Source: Corallococcus macrosporus (lineage in GTDB: Bacteria; Myxococcota; Myxococcia; Myxococcales; Myxococcaceae). From it: a stretch of DNA of 64,000 nt. Where the stretch lies: contig NZ_JAFIMU010000009.1 of assembly GCF_017302985.1 (NCBI RefSeq), positions 62,001-126,000 on the forward strand. The letters run 5' to 3'. The notes below the pieces were generated by a model. It did not search any database. It was not told the origin of the DNA and was given only the letters and a program-made list of their open reading frames with translations. Shown here piece after piece: positions 40,963 through 50,091 of the stretch. The position numbers and the translations under genes are program-made. Numbering within the stretch: position 1 is the stretch's first letter; each line of letters begins with the position of its first letter.

Positions 40963-42549
40963 CTACTGCTGCTGGAAGAGCGGCCCGGCCTCGGTGAGCC
41001 ACGCCTTGGCCATGGCGGGCTGGCCGCTGGTTTCCAGGCGCTTCTTGATGTCGTTGGCGCGCGTGGCCAGCTGATCCACCGGCGTGCCCTGCGCGCGGGC
41101 CCGCACCAGCGCGAAGTAGTGCTGCTGGCAGCCCGCGGCGAACTCGCCCTGGGCGAAGAGCAGCTCGCCCAGCGCCGCGTACGCCTCCGGCATGCTGCCC
41201 GCGCCGGAGTCCGGGGCCACGGCGGTGAGCAGCGTCCGCGCGCCCTCGAAGTCCTTGCGCGCGAGCAAGAGCGACCCCTTGGCGTACTGCGCCCGGGCCA
41301 GCCCCACGCCGCGCGCCGAGAGCGCCTTGTCGTAGGCCGCGAGCGCGTCATCCTGGCGGCCCGCCGCCTCCATCACGCCACCGCGCGCGAGCCAGTACCG
41401 GTCGTCCCGGTCCAGCGCGGGGACCTCCTTGCCGTCCGCCGTCTTCGCCTTCACGTCATGGAAGGTCTTCTCGTAGGCGTCCAGCATCGCCAGCGCGCCC
41501 TCGCCGTCGCCCTGGGCCTGGAGCATCCGCGCGCCCTCCAGCGTCAGCAGCGGCGCGGTGGGCCGCTTCGCCGCCGCCGCCTCGAAGGCCTGCCGGGCCT
41601 CCGGAGCGCGCTTCGCCGCGAGCGCCCGGCCGCGGGTGAAGAGGGCGTAGTGCTCGTCCGGCCAGGCCTTGAGCGCCGCGTCCACGTGCGTGAGCGCCCC
41701 GTCAGGGTTGCCCTTCGCCAGCGCGGCCTCCGCCCGAGCCACCTCCACGCGGGCCTGGAGCGCGGGCGTCAGGTCCTTCGTGCGGGTGCTCACCTCGTCC
41801 AGCGTGGCCTGCACGCCATCCGGAGCGCGCCCCGCGTACAGCTGCGCCAGCGCGGACGTCACCCGGGCCAGCAGGTGGTCCGGGTTCGCGGTGGTGGCGC
41901 GCGAGAAGGCCTCCACGGCCTGGGGGAACATGCCCTCGTCGAGCAGCGCTTCACCATAGGCCGTGGAGAAGCGCGGGTCCTTCCAGGCGCCTTCCGCCGC
42001 GCGGGCGAAGGCCTGGCGGGCCTCCGAGAGGCGCCCCTGCTTCTGCAGCACCCGCGCCTGCGCCAGCGTCAGCTTGGGGCTGTTGGCGCCCTGGGCCTTC
42101 AGTTCCTCCAGCAGCTTCTGCGCCTCCTCCGTCTGGCCCGCGCCCACCAGCAGCAGGGCCCGGGCGCCGTAGCGCTCACCGGAGCGCGAGCCCAGCGCCT
42201 CCGCGCGCTCCAGTTGCTCGCGCGCCTTCGCGTCCGCGCCGGGCTGGTGGTGGGTGAGCCACAGCTCCGCCTGGAGGTCCGCGGACAGCGCCCGCGCGTC
42301 ACGCGAGTCCGGCGCGAGCGCGAAGAGGGCCTCCAGGTTCTGCTGCGCCATGGCCAGGTCGCTGGGGTTGCCCTTCAGGAACGCGGAGCGCGCCGTGCGC
42401 AGGTGGGCATCCACCTCCTGGCGCACCTGTCCGCGGTGGACGAACCACGCGACGGCCGCCGCCAGCAGCACGGCGACGACGCCCACCTGGGCCAGGGCGC
42501 TGCCCAGCCCCTCGCGACGCTTCCAGTCACCGCGGCCCGACGTTTCCAT
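40963..42549 (-). CDS. TPR-repeat membrane-anchored protein
   Basis: 528 residues. One membrane helix (about 20-42) is followed by a long run of TPR units (about 50-510), typified by SEARQAFARAAEGAWKDP and DDALAAYDKALSARG. Likely a periplasmic or cytoplasmic scaffold for complex assembly. Its start codon is 144 bases from the divergent homoserine kinase gene. Specific partner unknown. Confidence 0.78.
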   Translation of the reverse strand: METSGRGDWKRREGLGSALAQVGVVAVLLAAAVAWFVHRGQVRQEVDAHLRTARSAFLKGNPSDLAMAQQNLEALFALAPDSRDARALSADLQAELWLTHHQPGADAKAREQLERAEALGSRSGERYGARALLLVGAGQTEEAQKLLEELKAQGANSPKLTLAQARVLQKQGRLSEARQAFARAAEGAWKDPRFSTAYGEALLDEGMFPQAVEAFSRATTANPDHLLARVTSALAQLYAGRAPDGVQATLDEVSTRTKDLTPALQARVEVARAEAALAKGNPDGALTHVDAALKAWPDEHYALFTRGRALAAKRAPEARQAFEAAAAKRPTAPLLTLEGARMLQAQGDGEGALAMLDAYEKTFHDVKAKTADGKEVPALDRDDRYWLARGGVMEAAGRQDDALAAYDKALSARGVGLARAQYAKGSLLLARKDFEGARTLLTAVAPDSGAGSMPEAYAALGELLFAQGEFAAGCQQHYFALVRARAQGTPVDQLATRANDIKKRLETSGQPAMAKAWLTEAGPLFQQQ

Positions 42550-42693
42550 GGGGGTGGCCTCACGCGCAAAGATTGAAGACTTTCAGACAGTTATGCGAAG
42601 TAGGACGGGCATGCACAGATAGGTCTGGCCCCCCGGGGTGTCAACGGGTGGGGGCCGCACGCACGCGGGGGCGGCACGCCCCGGAGGCACGCC

Positions 42694-43662
42694 ATGGCCG
42701 TGTACACGACACTTCCCCCCGAGGCCTTCACCCGCGTGGCGGACGTCTACGGCCTGGGGGCGGTGCGCTCCATCACGCCCATCCCGCAGGGCTCCATCAA
42801 CACCAACCACCAGCTGGAGACGGACGCGGGCCGCGTCTTCGTGCGCCACACGACGGTGCGCTCGTCGGACGACCTGCGCTTCGAGGCGGCCCTGCTGGAG
42901 CACCTGGCCCGCGCGCGCTTCCCCGCGCCGGTGCTGCTGGTTCCGCCGGGGCCCGCGCCGTTCCTGGACCTGCACGGCGGACGGATCAGCGTCTTCCGGT
43001 GGCTCGCCGGCGAGGAGCTCACCCGCGACCGCCTCACGCCGGAGGTGCTGGAGCGGCTCGGCGCCGAGCTGGGCAAGCTGCACCAGGTGACACAGTCCTT
43101 CGGAGGCACGCGCGCGAACCCCTACGGCCCGGGCGTGGTGAGGGGCTGGCTCGACCGCCTCTCGCAGCGGCCGGAGCCGGAGCTCGTGTCCGCGGCGGCG
43201 GAGCTGGAGGGCTTCCTCTCCCGCGCGGAGGCCGAGCGCCAGGGGCTGGAGCCCCGGGGCGTCATCCACGCGGACCTCTTCCTGGACAACGTGAAGTGGC
43301 TGGGCGACCGCGTGGGCGCCTTCTTCGACTTCGAGATGGCCTGCGTGGAGGCCTACACGCTGGACGTGGCCATCACCCTCAACGCGTGGTGCTTCGAGGG
43401 GACGTACCAGCCTGAGCTGTGTCAGGCGCTGCTGCGCGGCTACCAGGACGTGCGGCCGCTGGCGGACGTGGAGAAGCGGGCGCTGTACGGCCACGCCCTC
43501 TACGGCGCGGTGCGCTTCACCACCAGCCGCATCCGCGACTACCACCTGTCCCCGCTGGGCGCGGACAAGCTCGCGCCCAAGGACTTCCGCACCTACCTGG
43601 CCCGGGCGCGGGCCCTCGACGACATGGGCCCGCGGGGACTGCGGACGCTCGTGGACCTCTGA
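42694..43662 (+). CDS. thrB: Homoserine kinase (ThrB type II, APH fold)
   Basis: 322 residues, phosphorylating homoserine in threonine synthesis. The protein has the aminoglycoside-phosphotransferase-like fold of proteobacterial ThrB: MAVYT start, GSINTNHQL, then VIHADLFLDNVKW (catalytic loop with Asp and Asn) and FFDFEMAC (metal-binding Asp). No thrC or hom gene is adjacent. An SrkA-like or other APH-family kinase is the alternative. GGAGG lies nine bases before the ATG. Confidence 0.85.
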   Translation: MAVYTTLPPEAFTRVADVYGLGAVRSITPIPQGSINTNHQLETDAGRVFVRHTTVRSSDDLRFEAALLEHLARARFPAPVLLVPPGPAPFLDLHGGRISVFRWLAGEELTRDRLTPEVLERLGAELGKLHQVTQSFGGTRANPYGPGVVRGWLDRLSQRPEPELVSAAAELEGFLSRAEAERQGLEPRGVIHADLFLDNVKWLGDRVGAFFDFEMACVEAYTLDVAITLNAWCFEGTYQPELCQALLRGYQDVRPLADVEKRALYGHALYGAVRFTTSRIRDYHLSPLGADKLAPKDFRTYLARARALDDMGPRGLRTLVDL

Positions 43663-43666
43663 CGGC

Positions 43667-44137
43667 CTAGATGCCGGAGAGGATCTTCCACTCGTCGTCG
43701 ACCTTCTGGAACACCATCTGCTCCAGCTCCGAGTCCTGCTGGGGCCGGGCGTTGAGCCCCGGCATGCGCCAGGACGCGTTCCAGTAGTAGATGGCGAGCG
43801 CGACGTCCTCCTCGCGGAACTCCACGCGGCGGACGTTGAAGTCCACCTTCGGGTTCTGCAGCTTCTGGAAGAGGGCCTGGAGGTGCGGCTGCAGGTTGCC
43901 GGCGGTGAGGTCGTCCGCGGGGTCGTCGGGGGTGCCGGCGTCGTCGCGGAACTTCGGGGACACCAGCGCCTGGATGGCCTTCGCGTCGCGGGCCTCCAGG
44001 GCGGCGCGGTACTTCTCCATCACGGCGAGGATGGCGCGGGTGTCACCGGTGTCTTCCAGCTCCGTGCCGGGGATGCGCTTCGGGGCGCACGCGGCCAGGA
44101 GGAAGACGGCGCAGAGGGCGAGGAAGCGGTTGTGCAT
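43667..44137 (-). CDS. Lipoprotein with NTF2/SnoaL-like domain
   Basis: 156 residues. MHNRFLALCAVFLLAACAPK is a lipoprotein signal with the lipobox LAAC (Cys17). The mature part is an NTF2-like fold with ILAVMEKYRAALEARDAKAIQALVSPKF, a common helical start, and a final strand EWKILSGI. It follows a strong TTGACA promoter whose -10 lies only eight bases before the ATG, suggesting a leaderless mRNA. Function unknown. Confidence 0.78.
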   Translation of the reverse strand: MHNRFLALCAVFLLAACAPKRIPGTELEDTGDTRAILAVMEKYRAALEARDAKAIQALVSPKFRDDAGTPDDPADDLTAGNLQPHLQALFQKLQNPKVDFNVRRVEFREEDVALAIYYWNASWRMPGLNARPQQDSELEQMVFQKVDDEWKILSGI

Positions 44138-44145
44138 GGCGGGGC

Positions 44146-44173
44146 CTTATGGGTTCAACCGCATTTGTGTCAA
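44146..44173 (-). promoter_or_regulatory. Strong predicted sigma-70-type promoter before the lipoprotein gene
   Basis: On the leftward strand: TTGACA (44173-44168, perfect -35), 16-base spacer, CATAAG (44151-44146, four of six). Transcription would begin at about 44139-44138, right at the ATG at 44137. Confidence 0.55.
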
Positions 44174-44210
44174 CCCATTCCCAGGCCCCGCCGCCCCGCG
44201 TGCGCTTTGA

Positions 44211-44738
44211 CTATTTGGCGCGGATGACTTCAGCGATGAAGCGGTTGAGCACGGGCAGCTCGCCGTCGAGGATCTTCAGGCCCTCGGTCTTGATGAGCGG
44301 CTCGGCGATCATCGCCACGGGCTTGAGCAGGAAGGGCACCTTCAGCGCCAGCTCGCCGTCCATCTTGCGCTCCGTCTGGCCATTGCCCAGGTCGCGCAGC
44401 TTCAGCACGCCCGTGTTCACCAGCATCTTGGAGATGGTGTGGGACGTGGGCGTGTTGGTGAACGTGAGCTGCTTGGTGCGCTTGTCGTAGGTGGACGTCT
44501 CGATGAAGGCGAACCACTCCGGCGACACCTTCTTGGGGCCCACGGAGGAGATGACGGGCTTGGGGCGGTAGCGAATCTTGCGGTGCACGCGGTCACCGTC
44601 GTTGCGCACCTCCAGGGGCTGCAGCTCCAGCAGCACGCCGTGGTGCTGGAGGAGGAACGGGAAGTAGCGCTCGTCGAGGAGCGCGCGCTCCACCTCGTCC
44701 ACCGTCCCCTGGATGTACTGCGTCTTCTCGAAGTGCAT
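44211..44738 (-). CDS. SRPBCC / DUF2505-like protein
   Basis: 175 residues, no signal peptide. The pattern of a first strand (MHFEKTQYIQGTVDEVERAL), a central beta sheet and a long C-terminal helix fits the START/SRPBCC ligand-binding fold, closest in my reading to DUF2505. It lies 53 bases downstream of the metalloprotease gene on the same strand. Ligand unknown. Confidence 0.65.
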   Translation of the reverse strand: MHFEKTQYIQGTVDEVERALLDERYFPFLLQHHGVLLELQPLEVRNDGDRVHRKIRYRPKPVISSVGPKKVSPEWFAFIETSTYDKRTKQLTFTNTPTSHTISKMLVNTGVLKLRDLGNGQTERKMDGELALKVPFLLKPVAMIAEPLIKTEGLKILDGELPVLNRFIAEVIRAK

Positions 44739-44791
44739 GCCCCATCCACCCTTTCCGTCAATGCGTGAGTCGTTGCAGCAGGGGCCCGCGT

Positions 44792-47158
44792 CTAGCGGAA
44801 AGCCTGACGCGGCACCAGGGGCCCGCGAAAGGTCGTCTGCTCGAAGTCACATCGCTCCTGCCACTCGGAGGCCGCCGCACGGAAGGCGGCCCCGTAATCC
44901 GACAGGGCCCCCACTTCATGCCGCACGGCGCCGCAGTCGCCCGCCAGGTAGGCGGCTTCAATCCGCAGCCGCGTGGCTTCCCGGCGGATGGCCTCCGGGA
45001 GCGCGGGGTCCGCCGTCAGGGCGCGCTGGAGCTGCTCGCCCGCGAGCGCCGGGGCCCCCACCTGGTGCAGGCGCCGTCCCAGCAGGTAGCGCAGCCACGG
45101 GTCCTGCGGCGAGACGATGAGGGCCCGGTCCAGCAGCAGCAGGCGCAGCTCCTCCTGCGGCGCGCGGAAGTATGCCTCGATGGGCGCGCGGCGCGACGGC
45201 GTCTCCAGCGCGGCCAGCTTCACCTGGGCGGTGCGCGTCACCTCCGGCGCGGCGTCCAGCGCGAGCGCGGCCTGGAGGAAGGCTCTCGCGCCCTCCACGT
45301 CCTCCAGGTGGAGGGCCACGTCGGCGCGGGCCACGGCCACCTCCGCGGCGAGCGTGGGCCGGTCCTTCACCTGCTCCGCGAGCGAGGCCAGCACCTTCGC
45401 CGCGTCCGGCCCGCGCTCCAGGGCGTCCAGGGCCACGGCCTGTCCCAGTTGGAAGGACGGCTCCTCCGGCTGGAGCGAGGCGGCGCGCTGGTAGCGCTCC
45501 AGCGCGTCCTGCGGGTCGCTCGCGAGCGCGTCGCGGGCGGACTCCGACAGGCGGGCCACCTCGCGGGCGCAGGCGCGGGAGAAGAGGCTGCCCGTGCGGA
45601 AGCGGGCGAAGGCGCGCGCGAGCGTGGACGCGTCCAGGGGCAGCGCGTCCAGGGTGCGCTCCCACTCGGTGACGAGCTCGTCCAGGGGCCGGCCGTAGGC
45701 CTCGTTGAAGTCCGCGTGCGCGTAGACGGCGCGCAGCCGGTCCGCGCCATACGTGTCCGCCAGGTAGCGCAGGAACGAGCCCGCCACGGTGTACGCGCGC
45801 GCCGGGGCGGACTGGTAGAAGCCCTTGGGCCCCATGATGGCGCGCATGTCCGGGGCCAGCCCCTGCCGGCGCATGCCCGCGGCCCACTGGTGCAGGGTGA
45901 GCTCGCCCTGCACGGGGTCGTCCGCGGCCACCGCCAGCCCCTCAATCACGCCCATCAGCGGCCACACGCCCAGCCGGGTGGTGACGCGGAAGAAGCCCGC
46001 GCCCGCCGGGGCCGCCATGACGTGCGCCAGCTCGTGGTGCAGCGTGGAGTGGGGGAAGGGCTTGTCCTGGATGTGCAGCTCGGTGCGCCAGGGCTTGGCG
46101 TACTGGGTGCGGCCGGCGCCCACCAGCTTCTGCTTCTCGTCCTCGGAGCGGTAGAGCCACACGCGCACGCGCTCCGTGGGGGCCACGCCCAGGAAGCGCG
46201 ACGTCTGGGCGTAGCGGAACTCCAGGTCGCGGGCCATGCGGTCCACGTCCTCGCGGGCCTTGCCGCGCGGGTAGTGCAGGACGAAGTGCGCCGTCTCCCG
46301 CACGCCGCCCAGCTGCTCCGCGAGGTACGCGTCGCTCATCCGCAGGCCCAATTGGGGCGCGCGGGCCTCCAGGGAGGTGATGCCCAGGGCGCACGGGAGC
46401 ACCAGCCCCAGCAGTCCGCCGACGCGGGCCCCCTTCAGTGCCAGCCGCCCGGTGCGCACGTCCAGGAACGCCAGGGTGAGCCCCGCGAAGACGCCCACCC
46501 ACAGGAGCGTCTCCAGGCGGAACCAGCCGAGCGCGGCCGTCATCTGGAGGGCCTCGTCGTAGAGCGGGCCGGGCAGGTGACCCAGGAAGACGTTGAAGGC
46601 GAACACCTGGGGCCCGAAGACGATGGGCCACACCGTCACCGCCAGTGAGGCCAGCAGCAGCAGGGCGTACAGGCCGGCCGCGCTCCGGGGCCGGGCCGTC
46701 GCGAAGCCCAGGAACACGCCCGCCGCGGACGCCAGCAGGGCGGAGGGCACGGTGAGCAGGGGGTAGAAACCGGCCAGCTCGAAGGGGTCGCACGCGGTGC
46801 GCAGCCGGGCGAAGAGCAGGGCGCACACGAAGGGGGGCACCAGCACCCCCAGGTTCAGCACGACGCTGGCGCCCAGGGCCCGGCCCACGGCGGTTCCGGG
46901 CAGGGCGGACGCTTCCGCCGTGGCGGGCCGGGGGGAGGCGCCGGTGAGGATGCGGCGCTCCTGGGCGGCGGCGGCGATGCCCGTCCCTCCCCCGAGCAGG
47001 CCGACGGCGATGGACAGGGCCAGGCCCAGCTCGAAGCCGGGCACCCCGAAAAGCGGGAGCAGCACGAGGGCCGCCCCCCCACCGCCGAGCAGCAACACGG
47101 TGGCCAGGACGGCCGGACGGCTCAACAGTGCGCGGGCACGGGGGAGGACTTGCCGCAT
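44792..47158 (-). CDS. Membrane HExxH metalloprotease with TPR-like tail
   Basis: 788 residues. Several membrane helices fill the first ~300 residues (three to eight, alternating with loops). An extracytoplasmic gluzincin-like domain follows with H375-E376-L-A-H379 in STLHHELAHVMAA and a downstream helix with GVIEGLAVAADD, whose Glu is the likely third zinc ligand. The last ~230 residues are TPR-like. The ATG at 47158 has GGGGA four bases upstream. An in-frame ATG at 47185 overlaps the divergent PilZ start codon. Substrate unknown. Confidence 0.75.
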   Translation of the reverse strand: MRQVLPRARALLSRPAVLATVLLLGGGGAALVLLPLFGVPGFELGLALSIAVGLLGGGTGIAAAAQERRILTGASPRPATAEASALPGTAVGRALGASVVLNLGVLVPPFVCALLFARLRTACDPFELAGFYPLLTVPSALLASAAGVFLGFATARPRSAAGLYALLLLASLAVTVWPIVFGPQVFAFNVFLGHLPGPLYDEALQMTAALGWFRLETLLWVGVFAGLTLAFLDVRTGRLALKGARVGGLLGLVLPCALGITSLEARAPQLGLRMSDAYLAEQLGGVRETAHFVLHYPRGKAREDVDRMARDLEFRYAQTSRFLGVAPTERVRVWLYRSEDEKQKLVGAGRTQYAKPWRTELHIQDKPFPHSTLHHELAHVMAAPAGAGFFRVTTRLGVWPLMGVIEGLAVAADDPVQGELTLHQWAAGMRRQGLAPDMRAIMGPKGFYQSAPARAYTVAGSFLRYLADTYGADRLRAVYAHADFNEAYGRPLDELVTEWERTLDALPLDASTLARAFARFRTGSLFSRACAREVARLSESARDALASDPQDALERYQRAASLQPEEPSFQLGQAVALDALERGPDAAKVLASLAEQVKDRPTLAAEVAVARADVALHLEDVEGARAFLQAALALDAAPEVTRTAQVKLAALETPSRRAPIEAYFRAPQEELRLLLLDRALIVSPQDPWLRYLLGRRLHQVGAPALAGEQLQRALTADPALPEAIRREATRLRIEAAYLAGDCGAVRHEVGALSDYGAAFRAAASEWQERCDFEQTTFRGPLVPRQAFR

Positions 47159-47165
47159 GGCGTCC

Positions 47166-47173
47166 CCTATACT
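47166..47173. promoter_or_regulatory. Shared divergent -10 element CCTATACT
   Basis: TATACT (47168-47173, + strand, five of six) ends 10 bases before the PilZ ATG, and TATAGG (47171-47166, - strand) ends seven bases before the metalloprotease ATG. The two -10 elements overlap in a 25-base divergent gap. I see no good -35 on either side. Confidence 0.35.
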
Positions 47174-47183
47174 CCCCGGCCGC

Positions 47184-47588
47184 ATGTCCGAACAGAAGAG
47201 CGGATCCGAACTGCGCACCCACGGTCGTGCGCCCATCGAGCTGAAGGTCGACTACAAGAAGCTCAATTCGTTCTTCGCTGACTACACGAAGAACATCAGC
47301 AAGGGCGGCACCTTCATCAAGACGAAGAAGCCGTTGCCCATCGGCACGCGCTTCCTCTTCAAGTTGACGGTGCCGCACCGCGAGGCCCCCTTCGAGCTGT
47401 TGGGCGAGGTCGTCTGGTCCAAGGCCGACGCGGAGGAGCCCGGCATGGGCATCCGCTTCATCTACAGCAGCGAGTCCCAGCGCGTGGACTTCGAGACGCT
47501 GGTGGAGCGGCTCATGTCCGACAGCCTGGGCTCCGAGCTGACCGAGAAGCTGCTCAACAAGCCCCTGCACCCCCAGCACCCGTCATGA
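47184..47588 (+). CDS. PilZ-domain c-di-GMP receptor
   Basis: 134 residues, a single PilZ domain of the TIGR02266 type expanded in Myxococcus. Both c-di-GMP contacts are present: RTHGR (RxxxR) near the N-terminus and NISKGG (the N/D-x-S-x-x-G motif) at about 33-38. The gene overlaps the DUF192 lipoprotein gene by four bases and lies next to a c-di-GMP turnover protein at 48174. Confidence 0.88.
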   Translation: MSEQKSGSELRTHGRAPIELKVDYKKLNSFFADYTKNISKGGTFIKTKKPLPIGTRFLFKLTVPHREAPFELLGEVVWSKADAEEPGMGIRFIYSSESQRVDFETLVERLMSDSLGSELTEKLLNKPLHPQHPS

Positions 47589-48142
47589 AGACGCGGACGC
47601 GCCTCAGCTTCGTCGTGGCGGCGCTGGCCTTCGTGGGCGGCGCATGTCAGGAAGCGCCCGCCGCTCCTCCGAAGCCCGCCGCGCCCGCTCCGGCGCGTCC
47701 GAAGTCGAAGGACGTGGCGGCGGAGGACTACGTGATGCCGACCCTGCCGCGCGCGCACGTGCGGCTGAAGGATGCCTACGGAGGAGTGCACCGCGTGGAG
47801 GTGGAGGTCGCCGCCACGGCGGAGTCGCGCACGCGCGGGCTCATGTGGCGCAAGTCGCTGCCCGCCGGGCAGGGCATGCTCTTCCTCTTCCCGGAGGAGG
47901 AGGTGCGCGGCTTCTGGATGCGCAACACGCTCATCCCCCTGGACATGCTCTTCATCACGTCCGAGGGCCGCGTCGTGGGCATCATCGAGAACGCGGAGCC
48001 GCGCACGTTGACGAACCGCACGGTGGGCATCCCCAGCCAGTACGTGCTGGAGGTGCCGGGCGGCTGGTGCCAGAAGAACGGCATCGTCCGGGGCGGCACG
48101 GCGGAGTTCGAGGGCGTGAGCACCATCCCCATCACGCCGTGA
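47585..48142 (+). CDS. DUF192-family lipoprotein
   Basis: 185 residues. The signal peptide ends in a lipobox (VGGAC, Cys21), then a Pro/Ala linker, then the DUF192 domain (about 60-180): TRGLMWRKSLPAGQGMLFLF, FWMRNTLIPLDMLFI, VLEVPGGWCQKNGI. DUF192 proteins are small extracytoplasmic proteins of unknown function. Its ATG overlaps the PilZ stop (ATGA), so the two are translationally coupled. Confidence 0.88.
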   Translation: MKTRTRLSFVVAALAFVGGACQEAPAAPPKPAAPAPARPKSKDVAAEDYVMPTLPRAHVRLKDAYGGVHRVEVEVAATAESRTRGLMWRKSLPAGQGMLFLFPEEEVRGFWMRNTLIPLDMLFITSEGRVVGIIENAEPRTLTNRTVGIPSQYVLEVPGGWCQKNGIVRGGTAEFEGVSTIPITP

Positions 48143-48144
48143 CT

Positions 48145-48172
48145 CCTGGCGTGGGCGCGGTGCCCCGCCAGG
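48145..48172. terminator. Hairpin between convergent genes, possible bidirectional terminator
   Basis: CCTGGCG-T-GGGC pairs with GCCC-CGCCAGG around a five-base loop, 11 pairs with one bulge. It fills nearly the whole 31-base gap between the DUF192 stop and the EAL gene stop. No T-run. Confidence 0.45.
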
Positions 48173-48173
48173 G

Positions 48174-49952
48174 CTACTTCACCGCTCCGGGCTGGAACAG
48201 GAACGTGCTGCTGTGCGTCTGCGCGGAGACGGCCTTCACCCGCTTGCGCAGGGCCGCGGCGACGGCGGACAGCTCCGCGGGGTGGGGGTGGGCGGACAGC
48301 CCGTGGTGGTCCACCGCCGCGAGGCTCAGCGTCACCGGCACCGTGTTGCCCGCCGCGTCCGTCGCGGTGAAGCCCCCGCGCCGCAGGTCCTCCGGGCCGT
48401 AGAGCGGGACCTTCTCCGCGTCGAAGCGCTGGCAGAGCGTGCGCAACACCTCCGGCGCCACCGCGTCCGGGCACACGAGTACGAAGTCGTCGCCACCCAC
48501 GTGGCCCAGGTTCGAGCCTTCCGGCAGCAGGTGCAGGCACTCCGACAGCACGCTCGCCGTGTAGCGGATCACCCGGTCGCCCTGGAGGAACCCGTAGCGG
48601 TCGTTGTAGGCCTCGAAGTGATCCAGATCCGCGTAGATGATCGTGAACGCACTGCCCTGGAGCGCGGCGCGGATCCACCGCTCGATCATCCGGCTGCCGG
48701 GCAGGTCCGTGAGCGGATGCGCTCCCGTGGCCGCGTGCTGCTCCAGGTCCGAGGCCCGCGCGATGAGCTGCTTCATCGTCACCGTGCCCAGGAAGTGGCC
48801 CTTCTCGTCCGTCACCACCACCGGGTCGTAGACGGACTCGGGCGGACGGCGCATCGCCATGCGCGCCAGCGCCGTGATGGCCGTCGCGTCCTCCACCACC
48901 ATCAGCGCCTCGCGCGGGCCCTCCGGAAGCGCGGACGCGGTGCTGGCCGCGGCCCCTCCGAAGCGCGCGTAGAAGCTCCGCCGCGTCACCACCGCGTGCG
49001 GCTGTTCGCCGTCCAGCAGCACGACGTGGTCCTCGCCCGGCGTGCGGCGGAAGAGGCGGTCCAGCTCCACCGCCTGCGCCGTCACCGGGGCGCACGGCGG
49101 GCGGATGATCATGCTGCCCACCGTCTCGTCGTCCTCGTGCTCGCGGTGGTGCAGGGCGCGGATGGCCTCCCGGCAGCGCTCCGCGAAGTCAGCGCCCGGC
49201 CGCTGCGGAGAGCTCACGGGACGTGCCAGCAGGTAGCCCTGCGCGTGCCGGATGCCCAGGCGCAGCAGGACCGCCAGCTCGTTCCAGGTCTCCACACCCT
49301 CGGCGATGAGCACCGCGTCCACGCGCTGCGCGAAGGCGACCAGCGACTTCACCAGGTGCTGCCGGTACGTGTGCAGGTGGATGTCCCGCACCAGCGCCTG
49401 GTCCAGCTTGATGAAGTCCGGCGCGCTGTGCACCAGCGTCACCAACCCCGAGTGCCCCGCGCCAAAGTCATCCAGCGCGATGCCGAAGCCCTGCTCCGCG
49501 TACCTGCGCGCGAGCATGCGCAGCTGCTCCGTGTCCTCGAAGGTGCTGCGCTCGGTGATCTCCAGCACCAGTTGCTGGGGACTCAGGCCGTGCTGACGCA
49601 GCAGCTCCAGCGTGGACGCGCCGCCAAAGCGCTCGTCGCTCAGCACGTCCGGACTGACGTTGAAGAAGAAGGGCCCGCGCCGCTGTGCCTCCGGCAACGT
49701 GGCGATGCGCCGCACCGCCGCGGTCCAGCACGCGCGCTCCAGCTCGTAGGTGAAGCCCTCCACCCGCGCGCGGTTGAACAGCTCGTTGGGGGACTCCACC
49801 GGGCCCAGGCCTCGCGACAGCACCTCGTGGCCAAGCACCTCGCCGCTGAGCAGATCGACGATGGGCTGGAAGACGGTGGCGACCCTCGGCTCATCTCCGT
49901 TCCACAGCCAGGGGGGTGGCGGCGCAGGCTTGCTGGGGGAGGGCAGGCTCAT
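48174..49952 (-). CDS. EAL-CBS-GGDEF domain protein, probable c-di-GMP phosphodiesterase
   Basis: 592 residues. The EAL domain comes first (about 25-265). Its signature is E43-V-L, with FFNVSP, LEITE, LDDFGAG, IKLDQALV, EGVET and HAQGYLLARP, so all catalytic residues appear present. A CBS-like pair (about 285-405) follows, then a GGDEF domain (about 415-580) whose active site reads GGDDF, with Asp for the usual Glu. It may be a regulatory GTP site or a weak cyclase. No membrane helix. The EAL-first order is less common than GGDEF-EAL. Confidence 0.88.
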   Translation of the reverse strand: MSLPSPSKPAPPPPWLWNGDEPRVATVFQPIVDLLSGEVLGHEVLSRGLGPVESPNELFNRARVEGFTYELERACWTAAVRRIATLPEAQRRGPFFFNVSPDVLSDERFGGASTLELLRQHGLSPQQLVLEITERSTFEDTEQLRMLARRYAEQGFGIALDDFGAGHSGLVTLVHSAPDFIKLDQALVRDIHLHTYRQHLVKSLVAFAQRVDAVLIAEGVETWNELAVLLRLGIRHAQGYLLARPVSSPQRPGADFAERCREAIRALHHREHEDDETVGSMIIRPPCAPVTAQAVELDRLFRRTPGEDHVVLLDGEQPHAVVTRRSFYARFGGAAASTASALPEGPREALMVVEDATAITALARMAMRRPPESVYDPVVVTDEKGHFLGTVTMKQLIARASDLEQHAATGAHPLTDLPGSRMIERWIRAALQGSAFTIIYADLDHFEAYNDRYGFLQGDRVIRYTASVLSECLHLLPEGSNLGHVGGDDFVLVCPDAVAPEVLRTLCQRFDAEKVPLYGPEDLRRGGFTATDAAGNTVPVTLSLAAVDHHGLSAHPHPAELSAVAAALRKRVKAVSAQTHSSTFLFQPGAVK

Positions 49953-50091
49953 GACTCCCGAAATGTACCGCGCTCTGGCGCAAGCTTCAGGCCCCCCCGA
50001 CCACTCGGCAGGCCCGGCATCGAAAACGGACGCTTGCCACGGGGCCTCCCGGGAGCCCGGGGCGGGGAGGCCCTGACAGCCTCCCCAGGTC

